Positions 1 through 7,076 of a DNA stretch of 8,536 bases are shown here, in pieces (the stretch's first letter is position 1; each line of letters starts with the position of its first letter). The DNA comes from Deltaproteobacteria bacterium (GTDB taxonomy: Bacteria > Desulfobacterota > Desulfuromonadia > Desulfuromonadales > Geothermobacteraceae), in NCBI GenBank assembly GCA_003695205.1, contig RFIO01000206.1, forward strand, positions 1 to 8,536, in the 5' to 3' direction. Below the pieces are notes generated by a model. It ran no database searches, had not been told where the DNA came from, and was given only the letters and a program-made list of their open reading frames with translations. Both the position numbers and the translations under genes were made by a program.

Positions 1-96
1 AACGCCGAGCGCACCCGCGAGCTGGACGAGGCGGTGGAGGAGGTGACCGGACAGGTCAACACCCTCGAGGACGAGGTCGGGGCTTTCAGGGTCTGA
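1..96 (+). CDS. C-terminal fragment, probable methyl-accepting chemotaxis protein
   Basis: The first reading frame is open from the window edge to a TGA at 94-96 and gives 31 residues. The tail is acidic and helical with heptad-like spacing, and it ends in VGAFRV. Many methyl-accepting chemotaxis proteins finish this way: a coiled-coil signalling helix followed by a short ending such as VGRFKV. If so, the whole protein would be a receptor that signals to CheA through CheW. The start, sensor domain and membrane segments lie outside the window, so the family call rests on the last few residues only. Another coiled-coil protein is possible. The next gene starts 25 nt downstream on the same strand. 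Confidence 0.55.
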   Translation, partial: NAERTRELDEAVEEVTGQVNTLEDEVGAFRV

Positions 97-121
97 AGCC
101 CGGCAGCCCCCAATCAAATCG

Positions 122-922
122 ATGAATACTCCCGACAGAAGACTCGAAGTGATCATTCTCGGCAGCGGCGGCAGCCCCGGCGTCCCCATGCCGGGCTGCG
201 ACTGTGCCGTCTGCCGCTCCGACGACCCGCTCAACCGTCGTACCCGTTGCAGCCTGCTGGTGCGGGCCCCGAACGGCAACATTCTTGTCGACACATCAAC
301 CGACCTGCGCCAGCAGGCCCTGCGCGAAAAAATCGAGCGCGTCGACGCCGTCCTGTTTACCCACGGTCATGCCGACCACGTCCACGGTATTGACGATCTG
401 CGCCCCTTCAACCATCGCCAGGGTCAGGCGATTCCGGTCTATGGCGCCGAAGAGACCGTCAGCCACCTGCACCGGGTCTTCCCCTACATCTTCACCGACC
501 CGTTGCCGGAGGGCTATCGACCGCAACTGACGAGCCATGTCATAACAGGGCCGACCGACATCTGCGGCATCGAAGTGCTACCGGTACCGCTGATCCACGG
601 CGGGGGGACAGCGACGGGCTACCGGTTCGGTCCGATCGCCTACCTGACCGACTGCAGCGCCATCCCGGAGGCATCGCTGGCCCTGCTGGACAACCTGGAC
701 CTGCTGATCATTGACGGGCTGCGGCTCAGGCCCCACCCGACCCATTTCCACGTTGCCAAAGCTGTCGAAATGGCCCGGCGCATCGGCGCTGAAACGACCT
801 GGCTGACACATCTGAACCACGAGATCGACCAGCGTCGACATCAGGAGGAATTGCCTGAAGGCTTTGTCTTTGCCTTTGACGGCCTGCGCTGGCGGACAGA
901 GCCGCGCGACGAATCGACTTGA
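122..922 (+). CDS. PhnP-like MBL-fold metallohydrolase
   Basis: This 266-residue protein has the metallo-beta-lactamase fold, close to the usual PhnP length of about 250. The metal-binding signature THGHADH lies at residues 80-86 (His81, His83, Asp85, His86). Further likely ligands are His159 in LIHGGG, Asp177 in LTDCS, and His230/His233 in THLNHE. Near the N-terminus, GSGGSPGVP is followed by Cys26, Cys28, Cys31 and Cys43, the cysteine-rich segment typical of the PhnP group (COG1235), where it can hold a structural zinc. PhnP itself is a cyclic phosphodiesterase of phosphonate breakdown, but no phosphonate genes are visible here, so the substrate is open; a cyclic phosphate ester or nucleotide is an inference from the fold. 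There is no signal peptide, so it is likely cytoplasmic. No strong ribosome-binding site precedes the ATG. Confidence 0.85.
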   Translation: MNTPDRRLEVIILGSGGSPGVPMPGCDCAVCRSDDPLNRRTRCSLLVRAPNGNILVDTSTDLRQQALREKIERVDAVLFTHGHADHVHGIDDLRPFNHRQGQAIPVYGAEETVSHLHRVFPYIFTDPLPEGYRPQLTSHVITGPTDICGIEVLPVPLIHGGGTATGYRFGPIAYLTDCSAIPEASLALLDNLDLLIIDGLRLRPHPTHFHVAKAVEMARRIGAETTWLTHLNHEIDQRRHQEELPEGFVFAFDGLRWRTEPRDEST

Positions 923-978
923 AATCAGTGGCAAAACCGTTTTAATTGGTTGAACGCCATAGACCCGGATTGAAACGC

Positions 979-2820
979 ATGTACCAGGAACTTCGGCTGC
1001 ACGGACATCTCGACGCCACCATCGAGTACTACGCCTCGGTGGCCAGCTGCGACCTGCGCCAGAACTATTTCTATGAGCAGGACGGCGATATCCTGCGCTT
1101 TTTCAGTCCAGGCAACGAACTGATCCTCGGCGACAACAGGGTTGAGCATCGCGGCAACGGCGGCACGTTCTGCGAATACATGTTCGGCGTCGAACAGCCG
1201 CTCTCCGATATGGCCAAGGCCGAGGTGCGCAACCGCCTGGTTCTGTACGGCGCCACCTACCAGGATGATCACGAACTGGTCTTTACCGACCGAACCGACG
1301 GCAGCATCGGACTCGATCAGGTCTTTCTCGATGGCCACGCCATCTGCAACTACTTCTTCTTTCTCACCGGCTCGGTCTCCGGGCGGCGCAGCCAGCAGCA
1401 GCGTGACATCGTCCGGCTGCTGGGCAAGCAGCTCAAACGCAGCGACCACGTCGGCCCCGGCGACGACACCGGGCTGGTTTCGGAACTGGTCGGCCTGCTG
1501 GGGCACCGCAGCGCCCTCTACCTGGTCAAACTGGTCCACAAACCGCACAAAGCCTACGCCGAGCTCTTCACCCGTCTCTACTTTGCCAGCAAATCGATCG
1601 GCGACGCCGACTTCGACCAGCTTCAGGTTCTGGCCGAAGATCTCGGCATCGACCGCTACCAGCAGGAACGCATCCGCATCGACGTCATGTACCGGCACCC
1701 AGACAACCGGCGCATCGTCGACGAGTACAAGAATATCCTGATCGACTGCAACCGGCGCGGCCGTATCGGCACGGCCGACAATGCCCGCCTGACCCGCCTG
1801 AAAACCCTGTCGGTGCGCAACAAGATTCCGAGTGCCCTCTTTTTCACCCTCGACGAGATGCTGCGCGACGACCGCATGCAACACGAGGTCGACAAGGAAG
1901 ACTACCTCACCGAAACCCGGCAGATTCTTGAGGGCATTCTGCTGCAGGACGCCGACATCGACGCCGGCATCACCAACGAGGACATGCTGCGCCTGCTCGA
2001 AGCCAAGAAGCAGGCGAGCGAAAACCGCGACCATGCCTTCGAACAGATGCTGCTGGAGACCGGCAAGGTCTGCGACGAGCGCATCCGCGACGGTGCCGAC
2101 ATCGCGCTGCTGGAGAACTTTTCTCGCATTATCACCTACTTCGACCGCTACGACAGTGTCTCGGCCCACATCAACCGCCTCGCCTTCATGGAGGGCATGC
2201 GCCTGAGCGAGGAGACCATTCGCAGCCTGCTCGGCAACCGTACTGCCTTTGAGCAACTCGAAGCCGGACTGTTCGACCGTCTCTTCTTCTCCGGCATCCT
2301 CGCCAACGACTACCTCGGTCGCTACGGCCGCCAAAAAGTCACTCTGCTGAGCAAAGGGCTGGCGGCCATCGCCGACGGCAGCCTGACCATCCGGCAGCTG
2401 CTCGACCAGGAGGAAGAGGTCTCCCGCGAGGAAGGCCTGTGGCAGGCCCTGTTCAAGGACGTGAAGGAACGCTTCCGCAACCTCTACTCGCGCGCCAACA
2501 CGCGGGCCGAGCAGGAGGAACTGCGCCTGGAGCTGGGCAGGGACCTCAACGCCAGGGGGCTGTGGGAGGGGGAGATCCCGAAACGGCTGTTCCGGGATGT
2601 CCTGCTGACCATCAAAAAGGAAGCGATCTACCTGCACAGCCTGCTGCCTGAAATTCTGGAAAACCGTGACGTCGCCCTGCGCGAGGACTTCATCGCCAAC
2701 AGCGGCCTGGACCGTTTTCACATCGAAGAGCTCGAGCGCGGCTACTGCGAACAGAACGACATTCCGGTCGAGCAGATCGAGCGCCTGCGCAAGGAAGCTC
2801 CCGGAGGGGCATCCTCATGA
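979..2820 (+). CDS. conserved-looking protein of unknown function, coupled to EF-G paralogue
   Basis: A 613-residue protein if it starts at ATG 979. A TTG at 946 would add 11 residues; the frame is closed by TAA at 943-945, so the start cannot lie further upstream. Neither start has a strong Shine-Dalgarno; a weak GGA lies before 979, and ATG is preferred. The protein is acidic and highly charged, with no signal peptide or hydrophobic membrane segment, so it should be cytoplasmic. The first ~130 residues look beta-rich (short strands, many Gly and Asp). The rest is mainly amphipathic, Leu/Glu/Arg-rich helix, with a strongly charged stretch near residues 470-530. No nucleotide-binding or catalytic motif is recognised. 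It may belong to an uncharacterised deltaproteobacterial family (TIGR04442 comes to mind, unverified). Its stop overlaps the next gene's start by 4 nt, which implies co-expression with the EF-G paralogue. Confidence 0.8.
   Translation: MYQELRLHGHLDATIEYYASVASCDLRQNYFYEQDGDILRFFSPGNELILGDNRVEHRGNGGTFCEYMFGVEQPLSDMAKAEVRNRLVLYGATYQDDHELVFTDRTDGSIGLDQVFLDGHAICNYFFFLTGSVSGRRSQQQRDIVRLLGKQLKRSDHVGPGDDTGLVSELVGLLGHRSALYLVKLVHKPHKAYAELFTRLYFASKSIGDADFDQLQVLAEDLGIDRYQQERIRIDVMYRHPDNRRIVDEYKNILIDCNRRGRIGTADNARLTRLKTLSVRNKIPSALFFTLDEMLRDDRMQHEVDKEDYLTETRQILEGILLQDADIDAGITNEDMLRLLEAKKQASENRDHAFEQMLLETGKVCDERIRDGADIALLENFSRIITYFDRYDSVSAHINRLAFMEGMRLSEETIRSLLGNRTAFEQLEAGLFDRLFFSGILANDYLGRYGRQKVTLLSKGLAAIADGSLTIRQLLDQEEEVSREEGLWQALFKDVKERFRNLYSRANTRAEQEELRLELGRDLNARGLWEGEIPKRLFRDVLLTIKKEAIYLHSLLPEILENRDVALREDFIANSGLDRFHIEELERGYCEQNDIPVEQIERLRKEAPGGASS
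2803..2807 (+). promoter_or_regulatory. Shine-Dalgarno of the EF-G paralogue, inside the upstream gene
   Basis: GGAGG sits 9 nt before ATG 2817, within the last codons of the upstream gene. With the ATGA overlap of start and stop at 2817-2820, it supports translational coupling: ribosomes finishing the unknown protein can restart directly on the EF-G paralogue. It also fixes the EF-G start. Confidence 0.75.
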
Positions 2821-4874
2821 GCCGACCCGCCCTGAACCAGACCCGCAACTTCGGCATCATCTCGCACATCGACGCCGGCAAGACCACGGTTTCGGAACGC
2901 TTCCTCTATTACACCGGGGAAATCCACAAGATGGGCGAAGTCCATGACGGCTCGGCCACCATGGACTGGATGGAACAGGAACAGGAACGCGGCATCACCA
3001 TCACCGCCACCGCCACCTGCTGCCGCTGGCGCGACTGGTGGTTCAACCTGATCGATACTCCCGGCCACATCGATTTCACCATCGAGGTCGAACGCTCCCT
3101 TCGTGCCCTGGACGGAGCCCTGGCCATCTTCAGCGCCGTCGAAGGGGTCCAGCCCCAGAGCGAATCGGTCTGGAGGCAGGCGGACCGTTATGACGTGCCG
3201 CGCATCTGCCTGATCAACAAGATGGACCGCACCGGGGCCGACTTCGAGGCGGTGCTCGCCCAGATGCGCGACCAGCTCGGCGCGCGCCCGGTGCTGCTGC
3301 AGTGGCCCATCGGCCTTGAGACCGACTTTTCCGGGGTGATCGACCTGGTGCACATGCGCGCCCTGTTTTTCAGTGATGTCCCGGGTGAGCCCCCCGAAAA
3401 AAGGGATATCCCCGGGGAACTGCTGCCTCTGGCCGAACAGGCGCGTGAACAGCTGGTCGAAGCGGCAGCCGACTACGACGAGGAGATCCTCGCCGCCTTC
3501 CTCGAAGGCGAACCGGTCGATGGATCGAGGCTTTGCGGCGCCCTGCGCGCTGGAACCCTTGCAGGAGGAATCTCTCCGGTTCTGCTTGGCAGCGCCCTGC
3601 GCAACAAGGGGATGCAGCCCCTGCTCGACGCCATCGGCCTTTTTCTCCCTTCGCCGCTCGACCGTCCGCCCGAGAGCGCTCATCCGCTCGACGATGCCGC
3701 CGTGACCGTTCCGGTCGCCTGCGAACCGAAGGAGCCCGCCTGCGCCCTGGCCTTCAAGGTCATCTCCGATGAAGGGCGCAAGCTGACCTATATGCGCCTC
3801 TACCGCGGCACCCTGAAACCGGGAGACGTTCTGGTCAACAGCCGGACGGGACAGGGCGAAAAGATCGCCCGCCTGTTCCGCATGCACGCCCACAAGCGCG
3901 AACGTATCGATCGGGCCGAGGCCGGAGACATCGTCGCCGCCACCGGACTGAAGGAGGCCCTGACCGGAGACACCCTCAGCGCGCCCGAGACTCCACTGCG
4001 ACTGAGCGGCCTGAACATCCCCGAACCGGTGGTCTCCATTGCGGTCGAACCGCGCGGGGTCGATGACCGCGACCGGTTGGGCCCGGCGCTGGAGAAACTG
4101 CAGTGGGAAGATCCGACCTTTCGGGTGCACGAGGATGCCGAGACCGGCCAGACCATTCTGACCGGCATGGGCGAGTTGCATCTCGAAGTGACTGTTCGCC
4201 GGCTCAAGGACGATTTCGGCGTCGAGGTGGTCACCGGCAGGCCGCAGGTGGTCTACCGGGAGACCGTCACCGGCACCGCCCGACACCGGGAAAAATTCGA
4301 ACGCGAGGCCGAAGGCAAACTGCTGCAGGGCGAGATCGAACTGCAGGTTTCACCGGCCAACACCGGCGCCGGCTGCAACATCGACCTGCCTGATGATCTG
4401 GACATCCCGGAGGAATGGCGCACCGGCCTGCTGGAATCGCTGGCCCAGGCCTGCCAGGCGGGCGCGGCCACCGGCTACCCGCTCACCGACCTGATCGTCG
4501 AAATCCTCGCCCTGCCCCCCGATGGCAACAGCTCGGAAACCGGGCTGCGAGCCGCGGCCCAGAGGGGATTGGCCATGGCAGTCCGGCAGGCTGGCGTCCG
4601 GCTGCTCGAACCGGTTATGGACCTGGAAATCATTTCTCCGGGCGAGTTTACCGGCAAGGTTCTCGGCTCCCTGCAGCAGAAACGCGGCCAGATCGAGGCG
4701 GTCGACCCGCACGGCGAGGTGGAAATCGTGCGCGCCCGGGTCCCCCTGGCCGAAATGTTCGGCTTCATGACCGAGCTGCGCAGCGCAACCCGCGGCCGCG
4801 GCACCTTCTCCATGGAATTCTCCCGCTATTCGCCGGCTCCCGCCGAGGTGCTGCAGCGCTTCGGCCTGGCCTGA
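2817..4874 (+). CDS. elongation factor G paralogue (divergent EF-G-like translational GTPase)
   Basis: A 685-residue protein with the full EF-G architecture, near the canonical ~700. The GTPase domain carries all motifs: HIDAGKTT (17-24), switch I ending in ERGITIT (57-63), DTPGHID (80-86), NKMD (134-137) and GSAL (258-261). Domain II begins near 308, domain III spans about 399-472, domain IV starts at GRPQVVYRET, and domain V starts near 596 (LLEPVMDLEI). Domain IV is the divergent part. The usual GGRGQYGHV segment is replaced by an unrelated one. At the tip, where EF-G reads SYHDVDSS, this protein reads LPPDGNSS, placing Pro568 at the conserved histidine (His583 in E. coli). It should bind and hydrolyse GTP on the ribosome, but it is probably a specialised paralogue (recycling, stress or antibiotic-type function) rather than the housekeeping factor. 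No rpsL, rpsG or tuf genes flank it, which fits. It overlaps the unknown gene by 4 nt. Confidence 0.92.
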   Translation: MSRPALNQTRNFGIISHIDAGKTTVSERFLYYTGEIHKMGEVHDGSATMDWMEQEQERGITITATATCCRWRDWWFNLIDTPGHIDFTIEVERSLRALDGALAIFSAVEGVQPQSESVWRQADRYDVPRICLINKMDRTGADFEAVLAQMRDQLGARPVLLQWPIGLETDFSGVIDLVHMRALFFSDVPGEPPEKRDIPGELLPLAEQAREQLVEAAADYDEEILAAFLEGEPVDGSRLCGALRAGTLAGGISPVLLGSALRNKGMQPLLDAIGLFLPSPLDRPPESAHPLDDAAVTVPVACEPKEPACALAFKVISDEGRKLTYMRLYRGTLKPGDVLVNSRTGQGEKIARLFRMHAHKRERIDRAEAGDIVAATGLKEALTGDTLSAPETPLRLSGLNIPEPVVSIAVEPRGVDDRDRLGPALEKLQWEDPTFRVHEDAETGQTILTGMGELHLEVTVRRLKDDFGVEVVTGRPQVVYRETVTGTARHREKFEREAEGKLLQGEIELQVSPANTGAGCNIDLPDDLDIPEEWRTGLLESLAQACQAGAATGYPLTDLIVEILALPPDGNSSETGLRAAAQRGLAMAVRQAGVRLLEPVMDLEIISPGEFTGKVLGSLQQKRGQIEAVDPHGEVEIVRARVPLAEMFGFMTELRSATRGRGTFSMEFSRYSPAPAEVLQRFGLA

Positions 4875-4913
4875 TTCGGCCTCTTCATTTTCCGCTCTAA
4901 CACCCCTCCCGCC

Positions 4914-4941
4914 TGGAAAAGCCGCCCTGAGCGGCTATACT
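4914..4941 (+). promoter_or_regulatory. candidate sigma-70-type promoter for prkA-yhbH
   Basis: In the 111-nt gap before prkA, TATACT at 4936-4941 matches the -10 consensus at five of six positions. TGGAAA at 4914-4919 matches the -35 consensus at four of six, with a 16-nt spacer. A start near 4948 would leave a leader of about 38 nt. The -35 is weak, so an activator or another sigma factor is possible. No sigma-54 -24/-12 pair was found in the gap. Confidence 0.4.
4920..4936. other. small inverted repeat between EF-G paralogue and prkA
   Basis: AGCCGC and GCGGCT form a perfect 6-bp GC-rich stem around a 5-nt loop (CCTGA). The following ATACTTTCTG is only moderately T-rich, so this is at best a weak intrinsic terminator for the upstream genes. 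The stem occupies the spacer and first base of the candidate -10 box, so an operator or simple chance are alternatives. Confidence 0.35.
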
Positions 4942-4973
4942 TTCTGCTACAGCGCAGTGAACAACGGATCACG

Positions 4974-4981
4974 GGAGGAGG
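4974..4981 (+). promoter_or_regulatory. strong Shine-Dalgarno of prkA
   Basis: GGAGGAGG ends 4 nt before ATG 4986, and its first GGAGG ends 7 nt before it. This is the strongest ribosome-binding site in the window. It fixes the start and suggests high translation of the PrkA protein. Confidence 0.75.
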
Positions 4982-4985
4982 ACCG

Positions 4986-7049
4986 ATGGCAACCCGAACT
5001 GCAGCCCCGACACTGATCAACCACGTCAAGGCCGTTCGCGGCGGCAAACGGCGCTTTGAAAACGCCGTGCAGGGCGTCGCCCGCATGATCCTCGAACAAC
5101 CGATCGAGAAGACGGTGGTCAACGGCAAGACGACCTACGACTTCAAGATCTTCCGCCAGGGCGACAAGCATGTCATCGGCATGTTCGATGAAATCAACAG
5201 CTTTGTCTCCTTCGTCAAGGATGCCGCCGAAGGCGGCTCCTCCAAGGAAATGGCATTTGTCCTGGTCGGCGAACCGGGCAACGGCAAGACCTTCTTCGTC
5301 GAGTACCTGTGCAGCTGCTACCGGCGTTTCCTGGCCAGGCCGGAAAACCGCAAGTACACCTTCGTCTTCACCGGCATGGACAAGATCGGCGGTTACGGCA
5401 AGCTGAGCCGCATCGAATCCCAGTCGTACGAAGACCCGATGATTCTGGCCATGAATCTGGGCGAAACCGAGACGGAAAGCCGGGAATGGCTGGCCGCCAA
5501 GGGAGGATTCAAGGATAAACAGATCGACGAACTGTTCCGCAGTTACCGCCCGCTGGGCGCCTGCAGCGAATACATTCTCAATGACATCCGCCGCCACACC
5601 GGCGGCAAAATCGACGAGATGCTCAAACACATCGAAATCGTCCCGGTGCCGATGACCGAAAGCCTCGGCACCATCACCGGCAAATACTCGGCCAAGGACA
5701 AGATCACCTCCAGCGCCGTAGACCTGCTGGGCGAAGAGTCGATCCAGCGGCTGCTGCACATCACCGACACCAACAACCCCTACCGCTTCGACCTGCGGCG
5801 CGGTGCCCTGGCACGGGTCGCCGGCGGCGGCATCCACTTTTCCGACGAGATTTTCAAGAACAAGAAGGACCTGGTACAGGTCTACCTGGCGGTGATCCAG
5901 AACCGCACCATCGAAATCGATGGCTTCAAGTGGCCGATCGACACCATGATCATCGCCACCAGCAACAACTCCGAATTCAACCGCTTTCTGTCGGAAAAGG
6001 AGGAGGCGCCGATCATCGACCGCTGCCGGGTCTGCTACGTCTCCCACAACACCGATTACCTGCGCCAGAAACACCTGACCGCCTACGCCATCGGCTCGGA
6101 GACCAAGACGACCCTGGCGCGTGAACAGCTGCACCAGGACCCCAACCTGAACTACGCCGCCTCGGTGGCCGTGGTGCTGACGCGCCTGCCGCGCTCGGAG
6201 AAGCTGACACCGATCGAAACCATGAAACTGGCCGCCGGCGAGGTTGCCGGCGAGAAGAGCATCAAGACCCTGGCCGAGGTCATTGATACCCTCAACCAGG
6301 ACCCGGACATCACCAAGCGCTTCGGCCAGAAGGGACTCGGCCAGCGCAACCTCGGCCGCGCCATTCAGCTGCTGGGCGAAAGCTCGGAGACCAACGAGGG
6401 GCGCTGCATGGTCGCCCTCGACATCTTCCCGGCCATGGAGCGGATCATCCTCGACTACGTGCCCGACGCCAACGACCGTGCCAAATACCTGGAGGACCTG
6501 AAGCTGGCCCGCGCCCTCTACCGCGAGCGGGTCATGACCGAGATGTTCAACGCCTACATGGACGAACCGATGGCCATCCGCAAGGATGTGATGAACTACG
6601 TCAACATGATCATCGGCATCGACGCCGAAAACCTCGGTCCGGACAGGATGTGGAAATACAAGGATCCGCAGACCGGTGAGCTGAAGGCAATCAAGATCGA
6701 CGAGCGCTTCGTCAAGAGTGTCGAGGAACTTCTCGGGCTGAAGACAGAGGAGCAGCGCGAGACCTTCCGCACCACCATCCGCAAGATCTACGGCCAGAAG
6801 ATCACCACCGACCCGAACTACGACTTCATGGACAATCTCGAGCTGGTCAAGGCGGTCACCGACGTGCGCCTCAAGTCGGACATCGCCGGTGCCGGCAGCC
6901 TGATCGGTGCCCTGGCCAACCGCACCAACGAGGAGAACCAGAAGCTCTACGACCGCATGATCACCACCATGCTGGAGAAACTGGGCTACTGCCGCACCTG
7001 CGCCCAGAAGACCATCGAGTATTTCTGCACCCAGGAGGATGAAACCTGA
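4986..7049 (+). CDS. prkA: PrkA/YeaG-family AAA+ serine protein kinase-like protein
   Basis: A 687-residue protein with the PrkA AAA+ ATPase core. Walker A is GEPGNGKT (95-102, with Lys101 and Thr102). The Walker B-like segment is IHFSDEIF, with Asp287-Glu288. A sensor-1 type stretch, IIATSNN, ends at Asn328, followed by IIDRCRV, a likely arginine-finger region. The helical C-terminal half corresponds to the family's PrkA C-terminal domain. It is longer than Bacillus PrkA or E. coli YeaG (about 630-645). The extreme C-terminus holds Cys669, Cys672 and Cys681. Family members were described as serine kinases and are tied to sporulation, stationary phase and nitrogen or stress responses; protease activity has also been proposed for Bacillus PrkA, so the biochemistry is unsettled. 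There is no signal peptide, so it is cytoplasmic. It has its own strong ribosome-binding site, and yhbH follows 27 nt downstream, as in the conserved PrkA-YhbH-SpoVR module. Confidence 0.93.
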   Translation: MATRTAAPTLINHVKAVRGGKRRFENAVQGVARMILEQPIEKTVVNGKTTYDFKIFRQGDKHVIGMFDEINSFVSFVKDAAEGGSSKEMAFVLVGEPGNGKTFFVEYLCSCYRRFLARPENRKYTFVFTGMDKIGGYGKLSRIESQSYEDPMILAMNLGETETESREWLAAKGGFKDKQIDELFRSYRPLGACSEYILNDIRRHTGGKIDEMLKHIEIVPVPMTESLGTITGKYSAKDKITSSAVDLLGEESIQRLLHITDTNNPYRFDLRRGALARVAGGGIHFSDEIFKNKKDLVQVYLAVIQNRTIEIDGFKWPIDTMIIATSNNSEFNRFLSEKEEAPIIDRCRVCYVSHNTDYLRQKHLTAYAIGSETKTTLAREQLHQDPNLNYAASVAVVLTRLPRSEKLTPIETMKLAAGEVAGEKSIKTLAEVIDTLNQDPDITKRFGQKGLGQRNLGRAIQLLGESSETNEGRCMVALDIFPAMERIILDYVPDANDRAKYLEDLKLARALYRERVMTEMFNAYMDEPMAIRKDVMNYVNMIIGIDAENLGPDRMWKYKDPQTGELKAIKIDERFVKSVEELLGLKTEEQRETFRTTIRKIYGQKITTDPNYDFMDNLELVKAVTDVRLKSDIAGAGSLIGALANRTNEENQKLYDRMITTMLEKLGYCRTCAQKTIEYFCTQEDET

Positions 7050-7076
7050 CCTGACAACAACGCCCTTGGGAACACA

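Noticed and set aside
925..2721. 598-codon open frame on the - strand opposite the unknown gene
   Set aside because: Same compositional shadow effect. The + strand frame is better: it has normal amino acid balance, consistent strand, and a 4-nt overlap with the EF-G start backed by a good Shine-Dalgarno.
2742..4286. 514-codon open frame on the - strand opposite the EF-G paralogue
   Set aside because: The + strand encodes unmistakable EF-G motifs; the antisense frame has no recognisable domain.
4863..4936. Strong intrinsic terminator after the EF-G paralogue
   Set aside because: Only a 6-bp stem without a proper T-run is present, so it was listed as an inverted repeat rather than a terminator.
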